Positions 45,105 through 56,925 of a stretch of 64,000 nucleotides of DNA are shown here, piece after piece. The DNA is from Papio anubis (lineage: Eukaryota > Chordata > Mammalia > Primates > Cercopithecidae). Numbering within the stretch: position 1 is the first letter of the stretch; every line of letters begins with the position of its first letter. Made by a program: the position numbers and the translations under genes. The stretch covers positions 97,015,181-97,079,180 of the forward strand of contig NC_044984.1 in assembly GCF_008728515.1 (NCBI RefSeq). Direction: 5' to 3'. Under the pieces are notes generated by a model that worked only from the letters and a program-made list of their open reading frames with translations, had not been told where the DNA came from and did no database searches.

Positions 45105-45910
45105 TCTTCATTTACTCATTTGTTATTGAATGTTTATTATCTGCTAAACACTGTTCTAGGCCCTGGAAAATCAGTGAAAAAAAATAGAGTCCCTGACTTC
45201 AGAGAGTTTATGTTTTAATTACGAAGATGAATGAATGTAGAAAATAAATAAATAAATAATATGATTTTGTTACTGAGTAAAGTAATGAATAACGTAAAAC
45301 AGGATCATGAAGAAGAGAGTAAGTTAGTGTGTATGTGTATGGTGCAGATGGGAGGAGTGTGGTATTTTAGCTAAGATAATTGGGGCAGACGTCTCAGTAA
45401 TTGACATCCTAATGAAGAGAAGGCCTCAGCTCTCCAGAGATCTAGGACAGGGCAGCCTCAGTAGAAGGAACAAGTGCAAAGTGCAAAGACAAGAAGGAGG
45501 GCAGCATTCTTTGACATTTAATTTCATGGTGTTGGATTGTTTTCCACAATAAATATTTTGAAGGCCTAAAAATTTACTTTGGCACAAATGTGATATTCAG
45601 AAAGAACTCACATGTAAACATAAAGAAGACCAGAGTAGCTGGAGTATAGAGATGGAGGTTGGTGGAGGTGAAACTGGAGTACAATGAGGAGAGAGGCAGT
45701 CAAGACCTAGATCATGTAAGGTCTTGAAGACTATCTAAAAGTTTTGGATTTCATTTTAATTTCACTGAGAAGCCACTGGAGGGCTTGATGAAAGAAGGTG
45801 CAGTCTGAATTGTGCAAAGCTCACATTGTTGCTATGTGGGTGGGTGGGCAGGAAGCATGAACAGGTCAGCGAGGCCAGGGAGAAGGTGAGTGATGGTCTC
45901 AGGTAAGAGA
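45105..45910 (-). repeat. L2 LINE 3' region, antisense
   Basis: 'ttgttattgaatgtttatta', 'cactgttctaggccctggaa', 'gacttcagagagtttatgtt', 'ggaacaagtgcaaagtgc', 'gacctagatcatgtaaggtc' and 'gccactggagggcttgatga' are the reverse order of L2 from its 3' end inward. A (AAAT)n run lies at 45243-45260. Confidence 0.75.
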
Positions 45911-45939
45911 TAATGGGTGAAATTATTCTTCCTTTTCGA

Positions 45940-46262
45940 GGACCAATTTAAAAGTTCCTTTCTCTGTGAACGTTTCCTGACACAGTCTCTCCTTCTCTAC
46001 AAGAAGATACAACTGGTCCCTTCTCAGTGTTCCTATAGTATTTTGCATACGTCTCTCTTGAGAGCTTATTAGTTGGGGCCTGATGAGTCCAATGTTTGCT
46101 TGCATGTCTCTATGTAAATACATGAGTTGTTACAAAAATTATGTTGTTACAAAGATTATACCTTATCCATCTGACTCTCTCAGAACTTAGTAGTGGGCTT
46201 GATTCATAATAAGTACTCAATGAAGTACTTAGTAATAAATGTGTGAATGAATGAATGAAGTG
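45940..46262 (+). repeat. L2 LINE 3' end, sense
   Basis: 'ctctgtgaacgtttcctgac', 'gttcctatagtattttgcat', 'aataagtactcaatgaagta' and a (gaat)n end at 46243-46258 are typical of L2. Confidence 0.75.
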
Positions 46263-46724
46263 GCACTGAGCTTGGTATTCTACAGTTGTGACTCTATACC
46301 TACTTTTAATTCACATGCTTTGTGGATTGTACCAGATCACTTAGGGAAGTATTTTATTAATTAATTAATTTAATTCAAGCAGAATGAGAAAGTGGCTTAT
46401 GTAGGTAAATGGGTATGCAAGTTTCCTGAAGATATTTTGACTGAGGAATCATTTGGCAAGCTGAATTTTGTATTTTATGGGGTAACTATCAAATCGTAAA
46501 TAATCAAAGCAGAACACACTAATTTAACTAGGTGCTCTCCTGTTGCCATCAGTCAGTTTGGAGATGTTGCAACAATGCTGCTGGGGACTCTCAGATAAAG
46601 AGAGAGCCCAGTGATCACAGTAGGTGGGACTCAAGACTAAAGCTCAGAATTTTAAAAAACTCTTTAATGTGTGTAACTGAATTATTTTTTAAAATAACGA
46701 TGCTGGTCAATTTCATGCTTTAGT
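46263..46724. other. Unassigned sequence
   Basis: An ATTA run lies at 46351-46370. Nothing else is recognised. Confidence 0.4.
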
Positions 46725-46910
46725 GGAAAGGCATTGTGCTTGAAATTGAGGCACTTGGCTTGGTTCAAAGCTGCTAACCAGCTCTGAAACTGAGTAAATC
46801 ACTACCAATTTGGGTTTATTTCCTCATTTGTAAAAAGAAGTATATTGGAATGGCTGATCTCTTAGGCCTCTTTGATTTCAACAACTGTCTGCTTTTATGA
46901 TCAGTATCTC
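46725..46910 (+). repeat. MIR SINE, sense
   Basis: 'aggcacttggcttggttcaa', 'gctgctaaccagctctgaaa' and 'tttatttcctcatttgtaaa' are in MIR order. Confidence 0.7.
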
Positions 46911-47329
46911 GACAGGGTCTAACAGAGTCAGCCAACTAAATGAAATTTCATCAGTAGTTATTACCATTTACTTGATGATATTCGCCACTAAAGAATTTCC
47001 TTAAGAATCAAAAAGTAACAGAAACAACAGCAAAAACAACATGTCCATTTTTTTACTGATCATTAAAGTTGTAATTATGCAAAGTGATGTTTTCTCTTGA
47101 AGTTAGGCAGATCTGTAGACAAAAACATAGTTATACATGATTTGAGGTCACACTAAGATTGGGTTAGAGCTATTTTATGATTATACTATGTGTCCCAATT
47201 GCTGACACCACATGAATGACATTGAGAACATCTAAGACCTGGGTGAATCTTTGAAATCCAGCTATGGTTCATTCAGATGCCAAGTCATTGAGCTGATGGT
47301 GGTTTTAAAAATTACTAAGATTAGAATTA
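46911..47329. other. Unassigned sequence
   Basis: Nothing recognised. Confidence 0.4.
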
Positions 47330-49287
47330 GTAAGTGAATTCAACAAGGCCACTAGATACAAGATCAAGATATAGAATTAATTGTTATTCTATATTCTAGA
47401 AACAAACTGGAGAAGAAAACAAATTAAAATGATATTATTTACAATAGCATCAAATAGCATCACATATCTAGAAATAAAATCTTACGAAAGAAATGTGAAA
47501 CTTCAATAGAGAAAATTACAAAATATTTTTAAGGGAAATTAAAGAAGATCTAATTAGAGGGATGAGGTACTATGTTTATGAATAGATAACTAGAAAAGTA
47601 AAAAAAATAGAGGCTCCAAAAAATGACCCGCATGTATATGGCCACAATATTAGACAAATGTAATGCTTCAAGCAAAGGAAAAGATAGTCTTTTCAATAAA
47701 TGTTGCTGGGTCAATTGGCTCTCTATATGGGAAAAATAAATCTTGACTCTTCCACCTCACACTGTACATAAAAACCAATTCCAGGTGCAATGTATGTGTA
47801 ATTGTGAAGGATAAAATAATAAAACTTGTAGAAGGCAACATAAGAGTATATTTTCATAACACTGGAGTAGATGAACATGTCAGTTTTTTCTTTCAACTTT
47901 TATTTTAGATTTGGGGAGTACGTGTTTTCTACATGGATAAATTACATGTTGCTGAGGTTTGGTATATGAATGATCCCTTCATCCAGGTATTGAGCATAGT
48001 ATCCAATAGGTAGTTTTCAATCCTTGCCTCCCCATTCCTCCCTACCTATAGTAGTCTCCAGTGTCTATTGTTCCCATCTTTATGTCCATGTATACTAAAT
48101 ATTAGCCCCCACTTATAAGTGAGACCATGCAGTATTTGGTTCCTGCAATAGTTTGTTAGGAAAATTGTCTCCAGCTACATACATGCTGCTACAAAGAACA
48201 TGATTTTGTTCCTTTTTATGGCTGTGTAGTATACCATGGTATGTATATATCACATTTTCTTTATCTAGTTCATTGTTGGTGGGGATCTAGGTTGATTCCA
48301 TGTCTTTGCTCTTGTGAATGGTGCTGCAATGAACATACGAGTACATATGTCTTTTTTGTAGAATGACTTATTTTCCTTTGGGTATATACCCAGTAATTGA
48401 ATTTCTGGGTTGAATGGGAATTTTGTTTTAAGTTATTTGAGAAATCTACAAAGTGGTTTTCTACAGTGGCTGAACTAATTTACATTCCCACCAACAGTGT
48501 ATACATGAATGAACATTTCTTAAACAGGACACAAAAAGTTAACCATAAAGGAAAAGATTGATAAATCAGACTATGTTTAAGATAGAAATTTCTATCATAA
48601 AAAGATAACCTTAAGAGAATAAAGAGTCAAACCAAAGAGTGGGAGAAGATACATATAATATACATGTATTAGATAAAGTGTTCATATCCAGAATATATGA
48701 AGAACCTCGATAGCAGGCACCCAATAGAAAAATGAGCAAGTGGGAATCTAAATGGCAAGTAAATCAATACACAAAAGATATTGAACCTCATTTGTCACTA
48801 GGGAAATTTGAATAAATCTATACAGACCTACCCTATACTAGAATTGCTAAAATTAAAAAGGCTGACATTACCAAGTGTTGTGACAAAATAGATCTTTCAT
48901 ATATTGCTTTAAGTAGTATAACGAACAACTATATCTTGTATAAATTGCTTGAGGCAGTATAGATTAGTATAACATCTTTGTAACCCTGTTTGGCAGTATC
49001 TAAAAAGCTAAAGATATGCATGCTACTATGACTCAGCAATTCTATTTCCATATATCATGTCACATATCAAAGCACTGATGTAAGGATCTTCATAGAAGCA
49101 CTATCCATAGTGATTGCAAACAGGAAACAATCAAAATACATGTCAGTAATAGAATGGATAAATTCATTGTCATATTAATATAACAAAGTATAGAACAAAA
49201 ATGAAAATAAGCAAACTACTGTTAAGTGCAACATGAATGAATCTTGTAAACATACTGTTAAGGTAAATTCCAACACTAAAGAGTATA
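47330..49287 (+). repeat. Ancient L1M ORF2 (outer element of a nested stack), sense
   Basis: 'tcaacaaggccactagatac', 'caatagcatcaaatagcatc' and 'taaatgttgctgggtcaatt' precede the inserted L1. 'tcttaaacaggacacaaaaa', 'aaaggaaaagattgataaat' and 'ttgtaaacatactgttaag' follow it. Rejoined in order they are the C-terminal third of ORF2 of an old mammalian L1. Stops are frequent throughout. Confidence 0.85.
47883..48508 (-). mobile_element. L1 3' end (older L1PA/L1PB-L1MA type) inserted in L1M, antisense
   Basis: It starts with a T run and 'ctttcaacttttattttaga' (reverse of the L1 end) and proceeds through 'cacttataagtgagaccatg' and 'gggtatatacccagtaattg' to 'ttcccaccaacagtgtataca'. It is a 5'-truncated copy of about 0.63 kb. 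The flanks atgaacatgtca (47871-47882) and atgaacatttct (48509-48520) look like a target duplication with two changes. Confidence 0.85.
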
Positions 49288-51440
49288 TAAAGTCCTAACC
49301 AGAGCAGTTAGGCAAGAGAAAGAAATAATAGGCATCCAAATAGGAAAGACAGGAGATCAAACTATCTCTCTTCACAGACTATATGATTCTGTACCTAGAA
49401 AACCCCATAGTCTCTGCCCAAAGCCAGAACTGATAAACAACTTAAGTAAAGTTTCAGAATACAGAATCACTGTACAAAAATTAGTAGCATTTCTATACAA
49501 CAATAATGTCTAAGCTGAGAGCCAAATCAAGAATGTAATCCCATTCACAGTAGCCACAAACAGAATAAAATACCTAGGAATACAGCCAATAAGGGAAGTG
49601 AAAGATCTCTACAATGAGAATTACAAAACACTGCTGAAAGAAATCAGAGATGACACAAACAAATTGAAAAATATTCAATGTTCATGGATAGGAAGAATTG
49701 ATAAGGTTAAAATGCCCATACTGCCCAAAGAAATTATAGATTCAATGCTATTCCTATCAAACTACCAGTTACATTCTTCACAGAATTATAAAAAATTATT
49801 CTGAAATTCATGTGGAAGCAAAAAATAGCCCGAATAACTGAAGCAATCCTAAGCAAAAAGATCAAAACTGGAGGTATCACACTACCCAATTTCAAACTAT
49901 ATTACAAGGCTACTGTAACTAAAAAAGCATGGTACTGGTACAGAAACAGACACATAGACCAATGGAACAGGTTGGACAACCCAGAAATAAAGGCCCACAC
50001 CTACAAAGCCATCTGATCTTTGACAAAGTTTATAATAGCAAGAAACAGGGAAAGAATTCTCTATTCAATAAATCATGCTAGGATAACTGGCTAGCCATAT
50101 GCAGAAGATTGAAACTGGATCCCTTCCTTTTACCACATACCAAACTCAACTCAATATAGATTAAAGACTTAAACATGAAACCTAAAACTATAAAAACCCT
50201 ATATGAAAATCTAGGAGATACAATTCCAGACATAGGCCTTGGCAAAGATTTCATGTCAAAGACTCCAAAAGCAATTGCAACAAAAAGAAAAAGTAACAAG
50301 TGGGACCTAATTAAACAAAAGAGCTTCAGCACAGCAAAAGACACCATCAGCAGATTAAATAGACAGCCTACAGAATGAGAGAAAACAATTGCAAACTATG
50401 CATTCAACAAAGGTCTAATAGCCAGGTTCTACAAGGATTTTTTAAAAAATCAACAATCAGCCAGATGCAGTGGCTCACGCCTATAATCCCAGAACTTTCA
50501 GAGGCCAAGGTGGCTGGATCATCTGAGGTCTGGAGTTTGAGGCCAGCCTGACCAACATGGTGAAACCCCGTCTTCACTAAAAATACAAAAATTAGCTGGG
50601 TGTGTTGGCACACACCTGTAGTCCCAGCTACCAGGGAAGCTGAGCCAGGACTGCTCGAATCCAGGAAGCGGAGGTTGCAGTGAGCCAAGATCATGCCACT
50701 TCACCCCAGCCTGGATGACAGAGCAAGACTCTGTCTCAAAAAAAAGAAAAGAAAAGAAAAGAAAAGAAAAGAAAAGAAAATCAACAAGCAAAAAATGGCA
50801 ACCCTGCTAAAAAGTGGGCAATGGATATGAACAGACATTTCTCCAAAGAAGACATATATGTGACCCATAACATATGAGAAAATGCTCAACATTACTAATC
50901 ATTAGAGAGATGCAAATCAAAACCACAATGAAATACCATCTCACACCGGTCAGAATGGCTATGATTAATAAGTCAAAAATGACAGATGTTTGTGAGGGTA
51001 CAGAGGAAAGGGAACATTTATATGCCGCTGATGGGAATGCAAATTAATTAAGCCACTGCAGAGAGCAGTTTGGTGACTTCTCAAAGAACTCAGGACTACC
51101 ATTAAACCCAGCAATCCCATTACTGGGTATATACCCAAAGGAATATAAATTGTTCTATCCTAAAGACACATGCATGTGTATGTTCATTGCAGCACTTTTC
51201 ACAATAGCAAAGACATGGAATCCACCTAGATGTTTATCAGTGGTGGACTAGATAAAGAAAATGTGGTAAATGCCATGGAATACTATGCAGCCATGAAAAA
51301 AAAAAATGTCCTTTGTAGCAACCTGTATGCAGCTGGAGGTGGAGGCCATTATCCTAAGTGAATTAACACAGGAACAGAAAACTAAACACTGTGTGTTCTC
51401 CCTTTTAAGTGGGAGCTAAATGTTGAGTGTACATGGACAG
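49288..51440 (+). mobile_element. Younger L1 ORF2 (L1PB/L1MA-like), 5' truncated, sense
   Basis: It begins abruptly at 'aagtcctaaccagagcagtt' inside ORF2 and can be followed to the ORF2 end near 51420. The readable frames at 49598-49804, 49810-50016 and 50175-50378 carry the 'WKQKIARI'-type thumb region and the segment just before the cysteine-rich domain. An Alu interrupts it. Its own 3' UTR and poly(A) are not visible: after about 51440 the text matches an older L1 3' UTR. Confidence 0.8.
50458..50776 (+). mobile_element. AluS-type SINE with (GAAAA)n tail inserted in L1
   Basis: Full dimeric Alu, tail of about eight GAAAA units. Target duplication aaaatcaacaa lies at 50446-50456 and 50777-50787. 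L1 ORF2 text resumes directly after it. Confidence 0.93.
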
Positions 51441-51625
51441 AAGAGGACACAAGAGGAGGTTCTGGGGTGCTGGTAATGTTCTGTTTCCTGATCTGGGCGG
51501 TGGTGTTTCCATGGGTGCATTCACTTTGTGACATGTCATCAAAATGAACTCCTATCATTTGTGTACCTTTCTATGTGTGTGTGATGTTTCAGTTAAAAAT
51601 ATACTTAAACTACTGGAAAAAAAAA
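51441..51625 (+). repeat. Older L1M 3' UTR and A tail
   Basis: 'ggttctggggtgctggtaat', 'ctgatctgggcggtggtgtt' and 'ttcactttgtgacatgtcat' are typical of an L1M 3' end. It most likely belongs to the outer L1M that starts at 47330. Confidence 0.7.
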
Positions 51626-51707
51626 AAGCTACTTTTTTTCAGGGAAGCTCACATATTACCTTATCAAAACAATTTATAGTTTAAATGAATCTTAGAGATT
51701 AGCTATT

Positions 51708-51895
51708 CCAGGGATCAGCAAACTACAGCTCTGTTTTTGTACAGAACATGAGCTAAGAATAATTTTATATTTTAAAGGGCTGTAAAAGAAGAAAGAGGAG
51801 AAGCAAGAGGAGGAGCATATACTGCAAAAACCATACATCATCTTCAAAAGTTAAAATATTTGCTCTTTCCCTTTAGAGAAAAAAAATTGCTAAAC
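51708..51895 (+). repeat. MER1A-like hAT element
   Basis: 'cagggatcagcaaactacag', 'gaacatgagctaagaataat' and the end 'gctctttccctttagagaaa' fit a longer MER1A-type copy with an internal deletion. Confidence 0.65.
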
Positions 51896-52045
51896 TCTTA
51901 TGGTCCATCACTCTCTCATTGTACAGATGATGAAACTGAGGCCAGAAAGACATGACATGTCCAAAATCATCCAGCTAGTAGGGAGCAAAACTAAGACAAG
52001 AAGTTAACTTTTTTGGCTCACATGTTACTGTTCTTTCCACCAGTG
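51896..52045 (-). repeat. MIR-like SINE, antisense
   Basis: 'gtacagatgatgaaactgag', 'ccaaaatcatccagctagta' and 'tgttactgttctttccacca' are antisense MIR landmarks. Confidence 0.75.
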
Positions 52046-52281
52046 AATGTGCTTAATCTGTACCATCAACCCAGAGCCCTCACTAGACCTGCGTACCCAT
52101 CTTCATATTGCCCACAGACAACTCCTCATTTTTCCATTTCTACTTGCCACACCAAGCCTACTCTTAATCCTTCATACTTATCTTAGCACCCACCCTTCTG
52201 TCCAGTCAGGATCCAATGAGACAGTTTTAGCTTCTCCTTTATTCTCCATAGCTCATGTTTAATTGATTACCAAGATCTGTC

Positions 52282-52671
52282 GCTATGGTTTGCTGTTTGT
52301 CCCCTCCAAACCCCAATTTGATCCCCAATGTTGGAGGTATTTGGGCCGTAGGGCAGATCCCTTATGAAAAGATGTCCTCCTTTGGAGGTCAGTGAGTCCT
52401 TACTCTGTTAGTTCCCAGGAGAGCTGGTTGTTAAAAAGAACCTGGCATACCCGAACCATTTTTGTTTCCTCTCTCACCATGTCATCTCTGCACATGCCAA
52501 CTCACCTCAGCTTTCCATCATGAGCGGAAGCAGCTGGAGGCCTTCACCAGATGCAGATACCCAATCTTGAACTTTCCAATAATCAGAATCGTCAGCCAAA
52601 TAAACATCTTTTCTTAATAAATTATCAAGCCTCACATATTCTTTACAGCAACACTAAGTGGACAAAGACAC
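52282..52671 (+). repeat. MSTA-type MaLR LTR, sense
   Basis: 'gctatggtttgctgtttgtc', 'ccccaatgttggaggtattt', 'gagagctggttgttaaaaag', 'cagccaaataaacatctttt' and 'ctaagtggacaaagaca' are in order. A 5-bp duplication ctgtc lies at 52277-52281 and 52672-52676, as expected for MaLR/ERVL integration. Confidence 0.88.
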
Positions 52672-52904
52672 CTGTCAATTCTCTTTCCTAACATACCTCA
52701 AAACTATCCTTCTATTTCAACCATTACTACCTTAGATCAGAACTTTATCTTGTCTTTTCAGGACTATTGATTAGTCTCTAACAGGCTTTCCTGTCTTGCT
52801 TTCTTTCAATTCATCCACAACCAGACTAATCTTGTTAAACAGAAGAGTTGATATTCCATTTGTCTATTTAAATACTTAATTCAATTTCTAGCTCCTAGAT
52901 GAAA

Positions 52905-53050
52905 GACACTAGCCAGATGTGGCTATATAAATTTAAATTGATTAAAATTAGAGGAAATAAACAATTCAGTGCCTCAGTTAGAGTAGCCACACTTCAAGTA
53001 CTCAGTAGCCACATATGGAAAGTGGATATCACAAGGGCAGCACAGCTTTA
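52905..53050. repeat. hAT-like DNA transposon fragment, family uncertain
   Basis: Terminal inverted text is visible: 'actagccagatgtggctata' at the left and 'gtagccacatatggaaagtg' at the right, both around 'agccacat.tggc'. It interrupts L2. Confidence 0.5.
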
Positions 53051-53514
53051 GAGCATGCCTATCAGTGCAGAATGTTCTCTTGAGCAGTGCTATCAACATC
53101 TATGGAAGAATATTTGAGCTCCTTAATATGGCACAAAACATGTATTATTGTCTGATCCCTGCTTTGTTCTTTCATCATCTCTTGCCATTCCCTTCTAGAG
53201 CTCTGTATGTCTGTGATAGTGAAATGCTTAAAATTCCCTCAAACACAATGCCATCAGACTGCAGAACATGCAATACCCACTGCATAGAAAACCTGTTCCT
53301 ATGGCCAACTTCTGTCTATTAAAAAACGACTCAAAATGTTACCTCTTCTAGGAAACCTTCCGTGATCCTTACCATTCATTCCTCTTATAGTAATTTCTAT
53401 ACTGAAGACAGATTTTTGTTGGTAAATTTACATAATATTGCATTGAAATTTATTTTTATCTTTCTTTTCCTGTACACTGTGAAAAATCCTTGAGGGTAGG
53501 AGCTATGCCTAGAC

Positions 53515-53665
53515 CAGAGGTTGGCAAACTTTTTCTAAAAAGGGTTACGTAATAAATATCTTTTACTCTGGCAGCCTGTAGTCTCAAATACAACTATTCA
53601 ACACTGTTGATGGAATGTGAAAGCAGCCACAGACCATATGTAGGTGAATGAGTGTAGATAGCATT
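53515..53665 (-). repeat. MER1-like hAT element, antisense
   Basis: 'cagaggttggcaaactttttc', 'gtgaaagcagccacagacca' and 'tgtaggtgaatgagtgtaga' are the antisense order. Confidence 0.75.
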
Positions 53666-53715
53666 AGCTAGTTGGCATCATTTTTTGACCCCAGGTTAGA
53701 AATGATCATGATGTC

Positions 53716-54214
53716 TGCTGCTATAAAGACACATGCACACGTATGCTTACTGCAGCACTATTCACAATAGCAAAGACTTGGAACCAACCCAAATGTCCAT
53801 CAGTGACAGACTGGATTAAGAAAATGTGGCACAGATACACCATGGAATACTATGCAGCCATTAAAAAGGATGAGTTCATGTCCTTTGTAGGGACATGGAT
53901 GAAGCTGGAAACTATCATTCTCAGCAAACTATTGCAAGAACAAAAAACCAAACACTGCATGTTCTCACTCATAGGTGGGAATTGAACAATGAGAACACTT
54001 GGACGTAGGAAGGAGAACATCACACACTGGGACCTGTTGTGGGGTGGGAGGAGGGGAGAGGGATAGCATTAGGAGATATACCTAATGTAAATGACAAGTT
54101 AATGGGTGCAGCACACCAACATGGCACATGTATACATATGTAGCAAACCTGTATGTTGTGCACACGTACCCTAGAACTTAAAGTATAATAAAATAATAAT
54201 AATAATTTTTAAAA
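53716..54214 (+). mobile_element. Short 5'-truncated primate L1 (L1PA), sense
   Basis: Starts inside ORF2 ('ctataaagacacatgcacac'). The last ORF2 frame (53743-53985) is open to the normal stop with 'WMKLETIILSKL' and 'FSLIGGN' at the end. The 3' UTR has 'gacctgttgtggggtgggag' and 'atggcacatgtatacatatg', pointing to a younger L1PA group than the copy at 14.5 kb. The tail is A/T-rich (aataat). A perfect 16-bp duplication aaatgatcatgatgtc lies at 53700-53715 and 54215-54230. Confidence 0.95.
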
Positions 54215-54230
54215 AAATGATCATGATGTC

Positions 54231-55414
54231 TTGCTCAGTATATGTTACTGAGTGGAATGAATGAATGAGTGTGGAAGAACAAAACTATGTATCATTAGGA
54301 AAGTGAAATGATTAGAATTTCACCACAAAGAAAAAATGCTGGGTGTAATTATGCATGTTGAGATTATTTTGTATAATCTTGAAACACCTAGTTTAAATTA
54401 AAAAGGGGGAGGAAGATTTTGTTATTTAATTCAGTATTATATAAGCCCACGACAAATTTGATTTTTCAAAGACCTGATAATTACTTTAACGTAATGGACT
54501 TTCTTTGTAATCTTATGCACTTTATTTTAAGCATGTAAACACATTGTTCTCAGAAGGGATTTAGGCTTCATCAGATGGCCAAAGGGTACAAACAGGACCT
54601 CTGCTTGTGCCTGGGCTCTGTCTGTGAGTCCTGGTTTTCCTGGAGCACATCCAGGGAGGCACTGCACTCAGTTTGTCTAGACCGAAGGAGATCATGGTAC
54701 GTACAGCTGTAGTTAGGGAGCCCCAGCTCAGCCAGAGGAGTTCTGCATGGTGCATGAGCAATTACTAAGCTAAGAAGCTGCCTGCTGGAACCCTCCCCAC
54801 CAAAGAATGCTTGGCCGCTTTCTAGGTGTCTGTCTGGATTTGGATTCCCCAAGGGTTGGAAAACCTGCCATTCCAAACACTTTCCCCTGCTTTTGCCACA
54901 GAGTGAGCTAATAGGACCAGGACTCTACCTGAAAGCTCTTTTGAGTTCCACTGTTGTCTGAGCCAGTGGGAGGCATGGAGAAGAGGGAGAAGCTGTGAAC
55001 CCTGGGGTTGTGTACATTGGCTAGGGCGAGATATGCATTGATTAATACCAGGGTAAAAAACTGTGGCCTGAGTCTATGGCTGAGTGGATGATAATCATAT
55101 TTTTTTCTCACATCTTGCCTCAGGCAAGGGCTGAGGCTGCCGAGTTTAAGTGTGGGCTGGAGAACTTTTTCTTGTTGTTATTGTTTTCAAAAAGATTTGC
55201 ATATTCTAATTCTTTATAACACAATTGAATGCACGTTAGGTGAGTTAAATAAACAAGGGTCTCTGGTCACAGATTAATCTCCAGAAATTCACAGTTGCCT
55301 AATCAGTTCCCTTTTGAGAACAAAGGTTTAAATACCTGATCAGAGAAGACAGACCTCCATGCACACAAGTCTAGAAATGCCAACCTTTCAAGTTATCTAG
55401 ACTGTGCCAATGAC
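54231..55414. other. Mostly unassigned block, G+C-richer at 54540-55180
   Basis: 54231-54275 looks like an L2 3' terminus ('tgagtggaatgaatgaatga'). The rest shows no repeat that I can name. 54540-55180 is richer in G+C than its surroundings, with overlapping 66- and 101-codon minus frames that show no domain. Confidence 0.4.
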
Positions 55415-55560
55415 TCAGCAATCGGATTGTGTTAGGAGTCAGGCCAGCTTGGGTTTAAATCCAAGCTCTGCTAGATGTGTGACTCTGAAATAGACATTTG
55501 ATCTCTGTAAGCTTCTGTTCCTTGTGTGTAAAGTAAATTCAGTAATACCTACCTCATATT
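55415..55560 (+). repeat. MIR SINE, sense
   Basis: 'gttaggagtcaggccagctt', 'gggtttaaatccaagctctg' and 'agtaatacctacctcatatt' are in MIR order. Confidence 0.85.
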
Positions 55561-56019
55561 CCAAATGAGAAGGGAGAGTATAGACTTGCAATTTCTTTGT
55601 GTTGGGATGTCTTCATTTTGCTAATTGAGGCCCACATGCTCTTGTTGGGCAGGCACAATGCAGGATTGTGCCTTCCTTCTCCTTAGAGCATCTGACCTAT
55701 AGTGGGGCCACCTCACAGTAGGCACACAAGGTCTCCTTGATAAAGATTATTTTTCAGTCTTCCTTTGGCTATTGGATTTATCATGTTCATTTGGGCCTTG
55801 GGCCAGGATATGAATCTTGTAGCAAAAAGTTCCTCCTTGTGTCTCTTATACTTGTATACCACACTAATTATCTACTAATTTTTTTGCTCTGATTAATTTT
55901 ATCACCTTAGGGCATCCTTTCTCTCTTCTACCCTCACCTCACCTTTTCTGGAGAAATTCTGAAGATGCAGGTCTCCTTTGGGCAGAGTAGCTTTGAGTGC
56001 CAATTACTACCTTCCCAAC
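55561..56019. other. Unassigned sequence
   Basis: Nothing recognised. Confidence 0.4.
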
Positions 56020-56021
56020 TA

Positions 56022-56478
56022 CAGATGGTCCCTGACTTATGATGGCTCAACTTAATGATTTTTCCACTTTATGATGGTGCAAAAGTAATACTCAATTGGT
56101 AGAAACTGTACTTTGATTTTTGAAGTTTGATCTTTTTTCCAGGATAATGTTATGTGGTACAATATGCTCTCCTGATGCTGGGCAGCAGTGGCAAGCACAG
56201 CCACAGTCCACCATGCGATCTGAGGGTAAACAACCCATACTGTACTTACAGTGTATTGTATTCAATAAATTATATGAGATATTCAACGCTTTTTATAAAA
56301 CAGGCTTTGTGTTCGATGATTTTGCTCAGCTGTAGGCTACTGTAAGTGCTTAAGTAGACTAGGCTAAGCTATGATGTTTGGTAGGTTAGGTGTGTTAAAT
56401 GCATTTTTTACTTAGGATATGTTCAATTTACAATGGGTTTACTGGGACATAACCCCACTGTAAGTCAAGAAACATCTG
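56022..56478 (+). mobile_element. MER2 (Tigger-type Tc1/mariner nonautonomous DNA transposon)
   Basis: The left end 'cagatggtccctgacttatg' and right end 'gtaagtcaagaaacatctg' are inverted terminal repeats. TA target dinucleotides flank both (56020-56021 and 56479-56480). Internal landmarks 'tgatgctgggcagcagtggc' and 'ttcaataaattatatgagat' match MER2. Both ends are preserved. It has no transposase of its own. Confidence 0.92.
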
Positions 56479-56759
56479 TATTTGGTGTTTCTCTTCACTA
56501 GAGTCATCATCCCCTATCACATACAGTGACATAAGTATCTCAGCCCCTGACTGATCCAGGAGACTCCAAGTTGAAGATGTTCTTGAGGATTCTGTGGGGT
56601 TTTTTTCTTATGATTGAGGGAGACTGAAGTGCTTAGATAAATTTCTGGGATCCAACAGCCTCTCCTGAGAGAAGGCTTCAAATGTGAAATCATGGACATG
56701 TTTGAGAATGGATCTATAAGTTCACTCATTTAGCAAATAGTTATTACAATGTCAATCCA

Positions 56760-56856
56760 CCTGGCCTGCTGCAATGTAAGCATCCTGAGGACAGGGTTAA
56801 TATGGTTGGCTTATTGCTCTCTGGCTCGAGAAATTTTTGTTGAATCAATAAATGAG
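56760..56856 (+). repeat. L2 3' terminus, sense
   Basis: 'aatgtaagcatcctgaggac' and 'tttgttgaatcaataaatga' are the L2 end. Confidence 0.75.
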
Positions 56857-56925
56857 AGCCTTGTAAAGCCAGATCTAGATGTACAAATAAGTATGAAAGA
56901 AATGGAAGCAAGGAAGAAAGAAGGC

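Larger units (their letters stand above)
52046..53514 (+). repeat. L2 LINE, sense, split by an MSTA-type LTR and a DNA element
   Basis: L2 text runs 52046-52281 and resumes at 52677 ('aaaactatccttctatttca', 'ctctaacaggctttcctgtc'). It continues through 'tcttctaggaaaccttccgt' to 'gagggtaggagctatgccta'. The middle (about 52905-53050) is a separate element. This is one of the longer L2 copies in the window. Confidence 0.7.
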
